DNA from: Nocardia vermiculata NBRC 100427
GTDB taxonomy: Bacteria > Actinomycetota > Actinomycetes > Mycobacteriales > Mycobacteriaceae
Assembly (NCBI RefSeq): GCF_001613265.1
Contig: NZ_BDCA01000005.1
Coordinates: forward strand, 248,001-312,000
Reading direction: 5' to 3'
Length of the DNA: 64,000 nt
Below the pieces are notes generated by a model. It was given only the letters and a program-made list of their open reading frames with translations. It had not been told where the DNA came from and made no database searches. This document shows, in pieces, positions 26,766 through 36,522 of the stretch. Made by a program: the position numbers and the translations under genes. Every line of letters starts with the position of its first letter. Position 1 is the stretch's first letter.

Positions 26766-27073
26766 AGGTGCGGCTGTAATTCTGTGCGCTGACTTCGGCG
26801 GCCCCACCGAGAAGGGTCGTCCCCCACCGAGAGGGACGGCCCTGCCGCACCCGAGTGATGCACTGCATGTATCCGAAGCCGCCGAGTATCGCGCCCTTCA
26901 GCGGCTGCCCCGAGCAGTTGATTCGCTACGCCACGTGACAACTGATTTCGCACGCACATGGGTAACTCACCGGGTACCCCCAGAACTCAGCCGACCACTG
27001 AACGTAAGACCGACACCCGAGTCTCCTCGCACTCCACGGCACGCTTGATTCGCGGAGAGGCGGTACAGCACGC
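26766..27073. other. Gene-free gap before ilvD 3' end
   Basis: About 308 bases without a supportable gene; short frames inside have no ribosome site. The left part contains a repeated CCCCACCGAGA(A/G)GG(G/A) phrase near 26803-26835. The right edge contains a copy of the end of ilvD (see the 29-base repeat). Confidence 0.5.
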
Positions 27074-27097
27074 TTAATTCGCGGAGTGGCGGTCCGG
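27040..27097. repeat. 29-bp tandem duplication at the 3' end of ilvD
   Basis: The phrase CACGCTTGATTCGCGGAG at 27040-27057 recurs as CACGCTTAATTCGCGGAG 29 bases further on. The second copy holds the ilvD stop codon (TAA, read on the minus strand at 27076-27074) and the last codons. The first copy lies outside the gene with about three base differences over the 29-base unit. Confidence 0.7.
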
Positions 27098-28933
27098 CAC
27101 TTGGCGGACTGCGCCCTTGTCTGCCGACGTCGCCAGCGCCGCGTACGCGCGCAGTGCGGTGGTGACCGGGCGGTCGCGGTTCACCGGCTGCCACGGCCGT
27201 TCCCGGGCGTCCATCTTGGCGCGGCGCTCGGCCAGCACCTCGTCGTCGACCAGCAGTTCCAGTGCGCGGGTGTGCACATCGATGCGGATGCGGTCCCCGT
27301 CCTCGACGAGTCCGATGGCGCCGCCGCTGGCAGCCTCGGGGGAGATGTGGCCGATCGACAGCCCCGAGGTGCCGCCGGAGAAGCGGCCGTCGGTGATCAG
27401 CGCGCACACCTTGCCCAGGCCGAGGCCCTTCAGGAACGAGGTGGGGTGCAGCATCTCCTGCATGCCCGGGCCGCCCGCGGGGCCCTCGTAGCGGATGACG
27501 ACCACGTCGCCCGGCTGGATCTTCTTGCCGAGGATCGCCGACACGGCATCTTCCTGGGATTCCAGCACGACGGCCGGGCCCTCGAAGGTGAACAGGTCCT
27601 CGTCGATTCCGGCGGTCTTGAGGATGGCGCCGTCGAGGGCGACATTGCCGCGCAGCACGCACAGCCCGCCCTCGACGGTGTACGCGTGCGCGATATCGCG
27701 GATGCATCCGCCGTCGGCATCGGTATCCAGCGACGACCAGCGATTGTCGGTCGAGAAGGGCTCGGTGGTGCGCACCCCGCCCGGTGCGGCATGGAACAGC
27801 TCGAGAGCTTGTTCGGATGCCTTGCCGGAACGGATGTCCCAGGTGTCGAGCCACTCGTCGAGGGTGGCGGTGTGCACGGTGCTGACCTCGGTTTCCAGCA
27901 GCCCACCACGGCGCAGCTCGCCGAGGATGGCGGGAATGCCGCCCGCACGGTGCACGTCTTCCATGTGGTAGTCGGAGTTGGGGGCCACCTTCGACAGGCA
28001 CGGCACTCGGCGCGAGATCTCGTCGATGGTGTCGAGATCGAAATCGATCTCACCTTCCTGGGCGGCGGCGAGGGTGTGCAGCACGGTGTTGGTGGAGCCA
28101 CCCATCGCGACATCGAGGGCCATCGCATTACGGAAGGCCTTGGCGTTCGCGACGTTCCGCGGCAGCACCGACTCGTCGTCGTCGCGGTACCAGCGGGTTG
28201 CGATGTCGACGATGGTGCTGCCGGCCCGCTCGAACAGCGCGCGGCGGGCGGCATGGGTGGCCAGGGTGGAACCGTTGCCCGGCAGTGCCAGTCCCAATGC
28301 CTCGGTGAGGCAGTTCATCGAGTTGGCGGTGAACATCCCGGAGCAGGAGCCGCAGGTGGGGCACGCGCTGCGCTCGACCTCGCTGAGGCCCTCGTCGCTG
28401 ACCTGGCCGGAGGCGCTGGCGGAGATGGCGGTGATCAGGTCGGTCGGTGCCTGGGCGACACCATCGACGACCACGGCCTTACCGGCCTCCATCGGTCCGC
28501 CGGAGACGAACACCGCCGGGATGTTGAGCCGCATGGCGGCATTGAGCATGCCGGGGGTGATCTTGTCGCAGTTGGAGATACACACCAGCGCGTCAGCGGT
28601 GTGGGCGTTGGCCATGTACTCCACCGAGTCGGCGATGATCTCGCGGCTGGGCAGCGAGTACAGCATGCCGCCGTGGCCCATGGCGATACCGTCGTCGACA
28701 GCGATGGTGTGGAATTCGCGCGGTACACCGCCGGCGGCGCGGACCGCATCGGCCACGATCTCGCCGACGTCCTTGAGGTGGACATGGCCGGGCACGAACT
28801 GTGTGTAGGAGTTCGCGATCGCGACGATCGGCTTCCCGAAATCGGAGTCGGTGAGGCCGGTGGCCCGCCAGAGTGCGCGTGCGCCTGCGGCATTACGTCC
28901 GGCGGTGGTCGTGCGTGAGCGAAGCGGTGGCAT
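27074..28933 (-). CDS. ilvD: Dihydroxy-acid dehydratase
   Basis: A 619-residue IlvD/Edd-family enzyme for the third step of valine and isoleucine synthesis. It needs an iron-sulphur cluster; the conserved cysteines appear in [15 protein letters not shown] and [18 protein letters not shown]. Other family blocks are [43 protein letters not shown] and [17 protein letters not shown]. The length is normal for the actinobacterial form. It is on the opposite strand from ilvBNC, three kilobases away, so it is not in that operon. The start ATG 28933 has a GAGGAT site ahead of it. The 3' end overlaps a short tandem duplication. Confidence 0.97.
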   Translation of the reverse strand: MPPLRSRTTTAGRNAAGARALWRATGLTDSDFGKPIVAIANSYTQFVPGHVHLKDVGEIVADAVRAAGGVPREFHTIAVDDGIAMGHGGMLYSLPSREIIADSVEYMANAHTADALVCISNCDKITPGMLNAAMRLNIPAVFVSGGPMEAGKAVVVDGVAQAPTDLITAISASASGQVSDEGLSEVERSACPTCGSCSGMFTANSMNCLTEALGLALPGNGSTLATHAARRALFERAGSTIVDIATRWYRDDDESVLPRNVANAKAFRNAMALDVAMGGSTNTVLHTLAAAQEGEIDFDLDTIDEISRRVPCLSKVAPNSDYHMEDVHRAGGIPAILGELRRGGLLETEVSTVHTATLDEWLDTWDIRSGKASEQALELFHAAPGGVRTTEPFSTDNRWSSLDTDADGGCIRDIAHAYTVEGGLCVLRGNVALDGAILKTAGIDEDLFTFEGPAVVLESQEDAVSAILGKKIQPGDVVVIRYEGPAGGPGMQEMLHPTSFLKGLGLGKVCALITDGRFSGGTSGLSIGHISPEAASGGAIGLVEDGDRIRIDVHTRALELLVDDEVLAERRAKMDARERPWQPVNRDRPVTTALRAYAALATSADKGAVRQVPDRHSAN

Positions 28934-29249
28934 GAAATTGATCCTCGGTGGGTCGGCTCGCGGGAGCTGCTCTGCTGTGTCGCGGCGGCTCTGCTCATCG
29001 GTGCGGTGCTCGTCCGGTGGTCTCCGGTGTCGGGACCGAGGGCTGATCGGCCGCCGTGTCGAGCGTCTCGCCGATGGTGGTCGGCGCAGAGCCTCCGCCG
29101 AAAGCAGAGCGTCTGTTCGGCACCTCGACGTTACTCCGGTCCTCCGCTGGGCCGACCTCGTGGTCGCCGAACGAAGCAGCGCCGCGCTGCGCCGGTCCGT
29201 GCTCCGCGGCTGAACGGTCCGCCAGGTGGGCGGATACAGAGGTGAGACG
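28934..29249. other. Gap between cfp6-like gene and ilvD
   Basis: These 316 bases contain no supportable gene. Both neighbours run leftwards, so this is the ilvD leader plus the tail of the cfp6-like gene. A small hairpin, TCCGCC (29218-29223) with GGCGGA (29229-29234), lies just after the cfp6-like stop and may help termination. No riboswitch or leader peptide was recognised. Confidence 0.4.
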
Positions 29250-29906
29250 TCAGCGCGTGCCTTCGGGCTCGGTCGAGCCGGTACTCGCGGAGCTGGTGTC
29301 GCCCTCTCCGGTGGTGGTGTTGGTGCCGCTGGCCGCTGTGTTGCTGGTCTCTGTGTCTGTGTTGTTCGTCTCGGTGGTGTCTGCCACGCTCTGTTCGCCC
29401 GGCCCCGTCGAATCCTGCGCTGCCTGTGTATGCCCTGCCGGTGCCTGCTCCGGCTCCTCCCGTGCCTCGGCCTTCGCGAACGGGTCCGGGATGCGTCCGC
29501 CCGAGGCCGCGACCAGGTCCTTCAGCCGGTCGTAGCCCACTGCGGGCAGTGCCGTCTCGGAGTCGTCGGTGAGGTGTACGCGCACGAAACCGCGCTTGGG
29601 GATGCGCAGTCCCCGCACCTGCGACCAGTCGACGTGCCGGGAGCCGAACGCTGTACGCAGGTCCAGTCCCGCGGCGGATACCGTGGTGCGGGTGCGCTCC
29701 ACCCACCAGGCGGCGGCGATCGGGATCGCGAACAGGAACCAGAGCACCTGTGGCCATCCGAAGAACGGGAACGCTACGCAGAACAGCAGCAGAAAGACGG
29801 CCAGGTGCCCGAGTCGAGGGATACTGATCACACGCCCCGTATCGGTTCCCGACTCCGTGGTGTGGGACGATTGAGCTGGTGGCACGGACTGCTGCGGCGA
29901 TGACAC
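29250..29906 (-). CDS. cfp6: PH-domain membrane protein (Cfp6-like)
   Basis: A 218-residue protein from GTG 29906, placed by a GAGGATGGGGG site. After 25 polar residues come two membrane helices ([20 protein letters not shown] and [16 protein letters not shown]), then the bacterial PH domain characteristic of mycobacterial low-molecular-weight antigen 6: [45 protein letters not shown]. The last 70 residues are a Thr/Ser/Asn/Glu-rich disordered tail that the shorter mycobacterial protein does not have. The location beside ilvB matches Rv3004 beside Rv3003c. The function is unknown. Confidence 0.82.
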   Translation of the reverse strand: MSSPQQSVPPAQSSHTTESGTDTGRVISIPRLGHLAVFLLLFCVAFPFFGWPQVLWFLFAIPIAAAWWVERTRTTVSAAGLDLRTAFGSRHVDWSQVRGLRIPKRGFVRVHLTDDSETALPAVGYDRLKDLVAASGGRIPDPFAKAEAREEPEQAPAGHTQAAQDSTGPGEQSVADTTETNNTDTETSNTAASGTNTTTGEGDTSSASTGSTEPEGTR

Positions 29907-29950
29907 ACCCCCATCCTCGCATCATGGTGAAGCGACACTCGAACCGCCCC

Positions 29951-29967
29951 GTCTCACATAATGAGAC
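29951..29967. promoter_or_regulatory. Candidate amino-acid regulator operator before ilvB
   Basis: GTCTCA-CATAA-TGAGAC is a perfect 6-bp-arm inverted repeat 19 bases upstream of the likely -35 element. It resembles, from memory, the sites bound by the IclR-type regulators LtbR/NdgR/AreB that control leuCD and ilv genes in actinobacteria. The divergent cfp6-like start is 45 bases away. Confidence 0.5.
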
Positions 29968-29985
29968 ACCGACTGGTCAAGTAAC

Positions 29986-30015
29986 TTGACTCATCGACTC
30001 ACGCGCGCATACCGT
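29986..30015 (+). promoter_or_regulatory. Candidate ilvBNC promoter
   Basis: TTGACT (29986-29991) and TACCGT (30010-30015) are spaced by 18 bases, in keeping with a vegetative promoter. A start at about 30022 would make the leader peptide at 30023 nearly leaderless, which is common in actinobacteria. Confidence 0.45.
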
Positions 30016-30022
30016 CGAGTGC

Positions 30023-30070
30023 GTGAATCGAAACGAGCTTCTCGTAATCGGCCGGCGCGTCCAGCGCTGA
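30023..30070 (+). CDS. ilvB leader peptide (attenuation)
   Basis: A 15-residue frame MNRNELLVIGRRVQR* in the ilvB leader. Consecutive Leu-Leu-Val-Ile codons at 30038-30049 cover the three branched-chain amino acids made by the pathway, the sign of ribosome-mediated attenuation. Slow reading of these codons when amino acids are short would shift pairing of the downstream RNA. The stop codon touches the first arm of the stem 30073-30098. The start is GTG with no Shine-Dalgarno, fitting a leaderless message. Confidence 0.8.
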   Translation: MNRNELLVIGRRVQR

Positions 30071-30072
30071 GC

Positions 30073-30153
30073 CTGACGACTCGAGGTCGATACGTCAGCT
30101 CGCAACTGCGACGCGCCACCCTCGCTCAGCCACTGGCTGACGGGGGCTTTTTT
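30073..30153 (+). terminator. Attenuator hairpins before ilvB
   Basis: CTGACG (30073-30078) can pair with CGTCAG (30093-30098), and the latter can instead pair with CTGACG at 30137-30142. The terminator stem is TCAGCC (30126-30131) with GGCTGA (30135-30140), followed by a G-run and six T at 30148-30153. GACGCGC (30110-30116) can also pair with GCGCGTC inside the leader codons (30055-30061). These mutually exclusive pairings are what an attenuator needs. Confidence 0.75.
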
Positions 30154-30233
30154 GTGTTCGGACAAGTTGTGTTCAGACAGTGTTCGCGCCGGCGCCAGGG
30201 CCGGGTGAACGACAAGCAGTGAGGAAAAAGACG

Positions 30234-32171
30234 GTGAGCGCACCAACAGCACGGCCAGGGCCCTCGGCTCGCAGGCCAGCGCCCTCGGCTACATCGCCGG
30301 CTCCCGCGGCATCCGCGGTGGCCGGAAATCGCCGCCAGGTCCCGCCCGAGAAGGTGACCGGCGCACAGTCGGTCGTCCGTTCCCTCGAGGAGCTCGGTGC
30401 CGACACCGTATTCGGCATTCCCGGCGGTGCGGTCCTCCCCGTCTACGACCCGCTCTTCGATTCCACCCGAGTCCGTCACGTCCTGGTCCGGCACGAGCAG
30501 GGCGCCGGTCATGCGGCGACCGGTTACGCGCAGGCCACCGGCAAGGTCGGTGTGTGTATGGCCACATCCGGCCCCGGCGCGACGAACCTGGTCACGCCGA
30601 TCGCCGATGCGCAGATGGATTCGGTGCCGCTGGTCGCGATCACCGGCCAGGTCGCGCGCGGCCTGATCGGGACCGACGCCTTCCAGGAAGCCGACATCTC
30701 CGGCATCACGATGGCGTGCACCAAGCACAACTTCCTGGTCAACGATGCGATCGACATCCCGCGCATCATCGCCGAAGCCTTCCACCTGGCGTCCTCGGGT
30801 CGTCCGGGTGCGGTGCTGGTCGACATCCCCAAGGATGTGCTGCAGGCCCAGACCACCTTCAGCTGGCCGCCGGAGATGCGGCTGCCCGGCTATCGTCCGG
30901 TCACCAAACCGCACGGTAAGCAGGTGCGGGAGGCCGCGCGGCTGATCGCCGAGGCCAAGACGCCGGTGCTGTACGTCGGTGGCGGTGTGATCAAGGCCGA
31001 GGCTTCGCCGGAGTTGCTGGAGCTGGCCGAGCTGACCGGCATTCCGGTGGTCACCACGCTGATGGCGCGTGGCGCCTTCCCCGACAGCCACACCCTCAAC
31101 ATGGGGATGCCCGGTATGCACGGCACCGTCGGTGCGGTCGCCGCCCTGCAGAAGTCGGATCTGCTCATCACCCTCGGCGCGCGTTTCGACGACCGCGTCA
31201 CCGGCCAGCTGGATTCCTTCGCCCCGAATGCGAAGGTCATCCACGCCGATATCGACCCGGCCGAGATCGGTAAGAACCGGCACGCCGACGTCCCGATCGT
31301 GGGCGACTGCCGCGAGGTCATCACCGAACTGATCGAAACCCTCAAGTCCGATCCGATCTTCACCGGTGCCGAGGCGCCGCTGCTGGAGCTGTCGGCGTGG
31401 TGGACCTACCTCGGCGGCATCCGCGAGCAGTTCCCGCTCGGCTACGGCCCCACCTCCGACGGTTCGCTGTCGCCGGAGTACGTCATCGAAACGCTGGGCC
31501 GGCTCGCCGGACCCGACGCGATCTACGTTGCCGGTGTCGGTCAGCACCAGATGTGGGCCGCGCAGTTCGTGAAGTACGAGAAGCCGCGCACCTGGCTGAA
31601 CTCCGGTGGCCTGGGCACTATGGGCTACTCGGTGCCCGCCGCGATGGGCGCCAAGATGGGCGCGCCGGACAAAGAGGTGTGGGCGGTCGACGGTGACGGC
31701 TGCTTCCAGATGACCAATCAGGAATTGGCCACCTGCGCCGTCGAGGCTGTGCCGATCAAGGTCGCGCTGATCAACAACGGCAACCTCGGCATGGTCCGGC
31801 AGTGGCAGACCCTGTTCTACGAGCAGCGCTACTCCAACACCGATCTGGGCACCCACACCCTGCGCATCCCCGACTTCGTGAAGCTCGCCGAGGCGCTGGG
31901 CTGCCACGGCATTCGGGTGGAGAAGGAAGAAGACGTCGAGGCCGCGATCCGCGAGGCGCAGTCGATCAACGACCGCCCCGTGGTGATCGACTTCATCGTC
32001 GGCAAGGACGCGCAGGTGTGGCCGATGGTCCCTTCCGGAACCTCCAACGACGAGATCATGGCTGCGCGCGGTATCCGCCCGCTGTTCGACGACGACGAGC
32101 AGGTCGCGGAGCCGGCCGTCATCCACGAGGCGATGGCCCGCGAGGGGAATGAGAAGGGAAGTAACTTGTGA
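30234..32171 (+). CDS. ilvB: Acetolactate synthase, large catalytic subunit
   Basis: A 645-residue ThDP- and FAD-dependent enzyme that condenses pyruvate to acetolactate, or with 2-oxobutyrate, in branched-chain amino acid synthesis. GTG 30234 follows GAGGAAA; the first 35 residues are an Ala/Pro/Ser-rich tail before [31 protein letters not shown]. The cofactor-activating Glu is in [15 protein letters not shown], and the ThDP motif is [31 protein letters not shown]. The stop overlaps the ilvN start (GTGA, 32168-32171). Expression is probably attenuated by the leader above. Confidence 0.97.
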   Translation: MSAPTARPGPSARRPAPSATSPAPAASAVAGNRRQVPPEKVTGAQSVVRSLEELGADTVFGIPGGAVLPVYDPLFDSTRVRHVLVRHEQGAGHAATGYAQATGKVGVCMATSGPGATNLVTPIADAQMDSVPLVAITGQVARGLIGTDAFQEADISGITMACTKHNFLVNDAIDIPRIIAEAFHLASSGRPGAVLVDIPKDVLQAQTTFSWPPEMRLPGYRPVTKPHGKQVREAARLIAEAKTPVLYVGGGVIKAEASPELLELAELTGIPVVTTLMARGAFPDSHTLNMGMPGMHGTVGAVAALQKSDLLITLGARFDDRVTGQLDSFAPNAKVIHADIDPAEIGKNRHADVPIVGDCREVITELIETLKSDPIFTGAEAPLLELSAWWTYLGGIREQFPLGYGPTSDGSLSPEYVIETLGRLAGPDAIYVAGVGQHQMWAAQFVKYEKPRTWLNSGGLGTMGYSVPAAMGAKMGAPDKEVWAVDGDGCFQMTNQELATCAVEAVPIKVALINNGNLGMVRQWQTLFYEQRYSNTDLGTHTLRIPDFVKLAEALGCHGIRVEKEEDVEAAIREAQSINDRPVVIDFIVGKDAQVWPMVPSGTSNDEIMAARGIRPLFDDDEQVAEPAVIHEAMAREGNEKGSNL

Positions 32172-32671
32172 GCACCACCCATACCCTCAGCGTGCTGGTG
32201 GAGGACAAGCCCGGCGTGCTGGCCCGGGTGGCGAGCCTGTTCTCCCGGCGTGGATTCAATATCGAATCGCTTGCGGTCGGCGGCACCGAGGTGAAGGACA
32301 TCTCGCGGATGACCATCGTCGTCACCGTCGAGGACCTGCCGCTCGAGCAAGTCACCAAGCAACTCAACAAGCTGGTGAACGTCATCAAGATCGTGGAGCA
32401 GGACGCCGACGCGTCGGTGGCCCGCGAACTGATCCTGGTGAAGGTGCGCGCCGACGCCAGTGTGCGCACCCAGGTGATCGAATCGGCCAACCTGTTCCGG
32501 GCTAAGGTCATCGACGTGTCACCGGACGCGTTGACCATCGAGGCGACCGGCACCCGGTCGAAACTCGAAGCGCTGCTGCGGATGCTGGAACCGTACGGAA
32601 TCCGTGAGATCGTGCAGTCCGGAGTCGTGGCCGTCGGCCGCGGCCCCAAGTCGATCACGGCGACCCGCTAG
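32168..32671 (+). CDS. ilvN: Acetolactate synthase, small regulatory subunit
   Basis: A 167-residue subunit that activates IlvB and confers feedback inhibition by valine. The ACT domain covers about residues 4-75 ([36 protein letters not shown]), and the C-terminal ALS small-subunit domain the rest, including [48 protein letters not shown]. The start is GTG 32168 within the ilvB stop, so translation is coupled. Confidence 0.97.
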   Translation: MSTTHTLSVLVEDKPGVLARVASLFSRRGFNIESLAVGGTEVKDISRMTIVVTVEDLPLEQVTKQLNKLVNVIKIVEQDADASVARELILVKVRADASVRTQVIESANLFRAKVIDVSPDALTIEATGTRSKLEALLRMLEPYGIREIVQSGVVAVGRGPKSITATR

Positions 32672-32740
32672 ATCAGTCGGGATCGACAGTCGGCGTCGGG
32701 CCTCCCGGTAGCGCGGGGCTCGACCATATCGAACAAAATC

Positions 32741-32768
32741 GCATTTAGATTCCCCGTACGAGCGGGGA
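32741..32768 (+). promoter_or_regulatory. Possible ilvC promoter and leader hairpin
   Basis: In the 121-base ilvN-ilvC gap, an AT-rich TTTAGAT (about 32744-32750) resembles a -10 element, and TCCCCG (32751-32756) pairs with CGGGGA (32763-32768) just before the ilvC ribosome site. An internal promoter for ilvC is possible but not proved. Confidence 0.35.
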
Positions 32769-32771
32769 TGA

Positions 32772-33806
<1,035 letters not shown>

Positions 33807-33828
33807 GCTTCACGGTCTTTCGGACTGT

Positions 33829-33863
33829 CGAGGGCCCGTTCGCCAGGTGCGAGCGGGCCCTCG
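33829..33863 (+). terminator. Terminator after ilvC
   Basis: CGAGGGCCCG at 33829-33838 pairs perfectly with CGGGCCCTCG at 33854-33863 around a 15-base loop. There is no U-tract. It lies just after the ilvC stop and ahead of the converging SDR gene, so it may serve both. Confidence 0.7.
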
Positions 33864-33877
33864 TGCCGTGTGCTGCG

Positions 33878-34648
33878 TCAGCGCGGCATGGTTCCGCCGT
33901 CGACCACGAAGGTCTGGCCGGTGATGAAACTGCCTGCGTCCGAGCACAACAGCAGCATGGTGCCGACCAGCTCGTCCGGGGTGCCGAGCCGGCGCAGCAG
34001 TGGTGCGGCGGCCATTGCCTCGACGACCTCGGTCGGATTGTTGCGGACCATATCGGTGTCGAATGCGCCGGGGGTGACGGCATTGACCCGGATGCCGTCA
34101 GCGGCGAATTCGGCGGCCATCGAGCGAGTGAACGACAACAGCGCCGCCTTACCCGCCGAATACATCGCGAGGCCGCCCGAGAATCCGAACGCACCGATCG
34201 AACCGAAGTTCAGCACCGCGGCATGCTCGCTCTGCTTCAGATAGGGGAGCGCGGCCTGCACGAGAAATACCGGGCCCTGCACGTTCACCGCGAAGGATTT
34301 GTCCACCGCGGCCGGCTGCATGCTTTCCAGCGGCTGAGTGAGCGCATTCGCGGCGTTGTTGATCACGATATCGACCCCGCCGAAGGTCTCGACGGTCGTG
34401 GCCACCAGCGCCTGCAACGCATCGACCTCACCCAGATGCGTCGGTACCCCGAGCGCCTCGGCGCCCAGTTCCCGCATCCGTTCGGCGGCCTTGTCGCACG
34501 CCTCCGGTTTCCGGCTCGCCACAACGACATTCGCTCCGGCGCAGGCCAGCCCTTCGGCCAGCGCGAGCCCGATACCCCGGGTGCCTCCTGTGACGATCGC
34601 GGTGCGCCCGCTCAGGTCGAACAGTTTCTGAAATGAGCTGCGATCCAC
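33878..34648 (-). CDS. Short-chain dehydrogenase/reductase
   Basis: A 256-residue classical SDR. GTG 34648 is chosen because AGGAAGG precedes it and the protein then opens VDRSSFQKLFDLSGRTAIVTGG; the longer frame adds 70 unlikely residues. The NAD(P) site is TGGTRGIGLALA, then NNAANAL, the catalytic Ser in NFGSIGAF and Tyr/Lys in YSAGKAAL. The end INAVTPGAFDTDM...TGQTFVVDGG is usual for the family. The substrate is unknown. It is the last gene of a leftward group after the two DUF202 genes, although a 226-base gap makes co-transcription uncertain. Confidence 0.9.
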   Translation of the reverse strand: MDRSSFQKLFDLSGRTAIVTGGTRGIGLALAEGLACAGANVVVASRKPEACDKAAERMRELGAEALGVPTHLGEVDALQALVATTVETFGGVDIVINNAANALTQPLESMQPAAVDKSFAVNVQGPVFLVQAALPYLKQSEHAAVLNFGSIGAFGFSGGLAMYSAGKAALLSFTRSMAAEFAADGIRVNAVTPGAFDTDMVRNNPTEVVEAMAAAPLLRRLGTPDELVGTMLLLCSDAGSFITGQTFVVDGGTMPR

Positions 34649-34874
34649 TGGTGGCGGCCTTCCTGTCGTGGGGGTACGTGGCCGGTCGAACAGTCGACAA
34701 CGGTCACGGTCGGTTCTACCAGTGCCCGCGGCGGAGCACACGGCGGCGGTTTCGGTGAGCGGTCGAGCTTGTCGGCCGTGGCACCGAATCTCGGATTCGA
34801 ATGGGCCCGGAGCATCCGGCGCGATACCCGTGCGCATCCCTAGGTTCGAGCACCGCACCGTATCCGCAGCCCCC

Positions 34875-35186
34875 TCACAGTGCCTCGCCCACTACGTGCA
34901 GCGCCGCTGCTCCCGTCGCGAAGAACACCGCCAGCACCAGGAACACATTCCACCACCAGTCCGGGCGCACGTACCCCTGCTCGAACTCCGCGCACACCCG
35001 TCGATGGCGGCGCAGTGTGCAGGCGAGCAGTACGGTCGCGCCGCCCAGCATCGCGATCCCCACGGCCGCGGGCAGGAACCGCACGCACAGTGCCCCGAGT
35101 GCTGCGAAGGACGCCGCGGTCCGCACCCGCGCCAGCGTCGTGCGTTCCGGCTGCAGACCGGGGTCGGCACGCGCCTCGGTACTCAT
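34875..35186 (-). CDS. DUF202 membrane protein, copy 1
   Basis: A 103-residue protein from ATG 35186, coupled to the previous gene by an ATGA overlap at 35183-35186. It starts MSTEARADPGLQPERTTLARVRTAASFAALGALCV; the LxPERTTLARxRTA phrase is the degenerate counterpart of the DUF202 signature LANERTFLAWLRTA. Three membrane helices follow. A tail WWWNVFLVLAVFFATGAAALHVV ends it. DUF202 proteins (YidH-like) are of unknown function. Two adjacent copies may form a heteromer. Confidence 0.8.
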   Translation of the reverse strand: MSTEARADPGLQPERTTLARVRTAASFAALGALCVRFLPAAVGIAMLGGATVLLACTLRRHRRVCAEFEQGYVRPDWWWNVFLVLAVFFATGAAALHVVGEAL

Positions 35187-35596
35187 CCGACCGTCAGCAG
35201 TACCAGCATGCCGAGCGCGACGGCACCGACCAGTGCTGCCAGCAGCGCGCCCAGGGCGGGAACCGGCAGGCTCGCCCCGGTGCGCATCGCGCGCTCGACA
35301 CCGAGCCATCGCAGGAATGCGAATCCCGCGACCACCGCCGCACCGGCGAGCATGCCCGTGACGAGTACCAGTTGTGCTGCGGCGCCGACGATTTCGTCAC
35401 CGATGGCCTCGAATCCGACGGCGCCGGCCACCAAACCCATCGCAGTTCGCAGCCAGGCGAGGAAGGTGCGTTCGTTCGCAAGAGTGAACCGGGGATCCGG
35501 ATCGTCGCCGTCGCGTAACGCGCGGGGACGCCATCGTCGCCGCGTGGCCGGGCCGGCGCCCTGCGTGCGGGTGGTGGTGAGCTCAGCGGGGCACAT
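35183..35596 (-). CDS. DUF202 membrane protein, copy 2
   Basis: A 137-residue protein. ATG 35596 is the only in-frame start close to the domain; it overlaps the last codons of the TauD-like gene by 14 bases. The DUF202 signature FTLANERTFLAWLRTAMGLVAGAVG is complete, and three membrane helices are present (about 52-70, 80-100, 110-135). Its end overlaps copy 1. The order and overlaps make TauD and both DUF202 genes one transcription unit. The function is unknown. Confidence 0.82.
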   Translation of the reverse strand: MCPAELTTTRTQGAGPATRRRWRPRALRDGDDPDPRFTLANERTFLAWLRTAMGLVAGAVGFEAIGDEIVGAAAQLVLVTGMLAGAAVVAGFAFLRWLGVERAMRTGASLPVPALGALLAALVGAVALGMLVLLTVG

Positions 35597-36500
35597 CGCC
35601 GAGAATGGCCACGCGCTCCATGACCCGACGGTGCGGGAAATAATCGCTGGCGGCATAGTGCTGGGTTGCCCGATTGTCCCAGAACGCAATGGAATTCGGC
35701 TGCCAGCGGAAGCGGCATTGAAAATCGGGAACCTTGGCCTGGTCGAACAGGTGCTGAAGCAGGCGGTTGCCCTCAGCCGGCTCGAGGTCGGGGATGTGGG
35801 TGGTGAACAGACTGTTCACGAACAGGGTCTTGCGTCCGGTTTCGGGGTGAGTGCGCACGATCGGATGCCGCACCGGCGGATACTGCTGCTGCATTCGTTC
35901 CTGCTGTTCGGGCGCCATCGAGCGACCGAAGGAAGGCATGAAGTCGTGCACCGCGTCGAGGCCGTCGATCCGGGCCTTCACCTCGTCGGACAGGCAATCG
36001 TAGGCATTGCCCATATCCGCCCACAGGGTGTCGCCACCGGCGGGCGGCACGTCGATCGAGCGAAGGATCGATCCGAGTGGTGGGCGCTGCTGCCAGGTCA
36101 CATCGACATGCCAGATGTTCTCGGTTCCGGGACTGTCCTCGCCGCGTTCGAAGCGGACCACCGAAGGAACCTCGCCCTGCGGCAGGAGTGGGTGCACCTC
36201 GAGCTCGCCCCAGTGCTGCGCGAAGTCGCGGTGCTGAGTTCCGGTGATGTCCTGATCGCGGAAGAACAGCACCTTCCATTCGAGCAGTGCGGATTTCAAT
36301 TCCGCGATCACGTCGTCGCTCGGCTCGCGCAGGTCGACGCCACGCACCTCGGCGCCGATGAACGGCGTGACCGGGTGCAGATCGATCAGGCGATATTCCG
36401 GCGGCTGGAACGTCTCGGGATTGCGGCGCAGGCCGCGCGGGCCGAATTCGATGCTGTGGTCACCGATTTCGACAGTGCGCGACGAGGTGAGTGTAGTCAT
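35583..36500 (-). CDS. TauD/TfdA Fe(II)/2-oxoglutarate dioxygenase
   Basis: A 305-residue alpha-ketoglutarate-dependent dioxygenase, typical length. The iron ligands are His131 and Asp133 in ENIWHVDVTW and His281 in NRATQHYAASDY; the 2-oxoglutarate arginine is in the following RRVMERV. The opening RLIDLHPVTPFIGAEVRGVDL and the LFFRDQDITGTQHRDFAQHWGELEVHP region are shared with taurine and alkylsulfatase dioxygenases (TauD, AtsK, Rv3406). The downstream arylsulfatase suggests a sulfur-ester or sulfonate substrate; this is inference. The upstream TetR gene starts 22 bases before in the same direction. Confidence 0.88.
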   Translation of the reverse strand: MTTLTSSRTVEIGDHSIEFGPRGLRRNPETFQPPEYRLIDLHPVTPFIGAEVRGVDLREPSDDVIAELKSALLEWKVLFFRDQDITGTQHRDFAQHWGELEVHPLLPQGEVPSVVRFERGEDSPGTENIWHVDVTWQQRPPLGSILRSIDVPPAGGDTLWADMGNAYDCLSDEVKARIDGLDAVHDFMPSFGRSMAPEQQERMQQQYPPVRHPIVRTHPETGRKTLFVNSLFTTHIPDLEPAEGNRLLQHLFDQAKVPDFQCRFRWQPNSIAFWDNRATQHYAASDYFPHRRVMERVAILGDVPR

Positions 36501-36522
36501 GGTGCACCCTTCGGGTAGTGAA

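Noticed and set aside
27086..28918. 610-residue plus-strand frame
   Set aside because: Antisense of ilvD, a codon-bias artefact of high-GC DNA.
30126..32126. 666-residue minus-strand frame
   Set aside because: Antisense of ilvB, with no recognisable domains.
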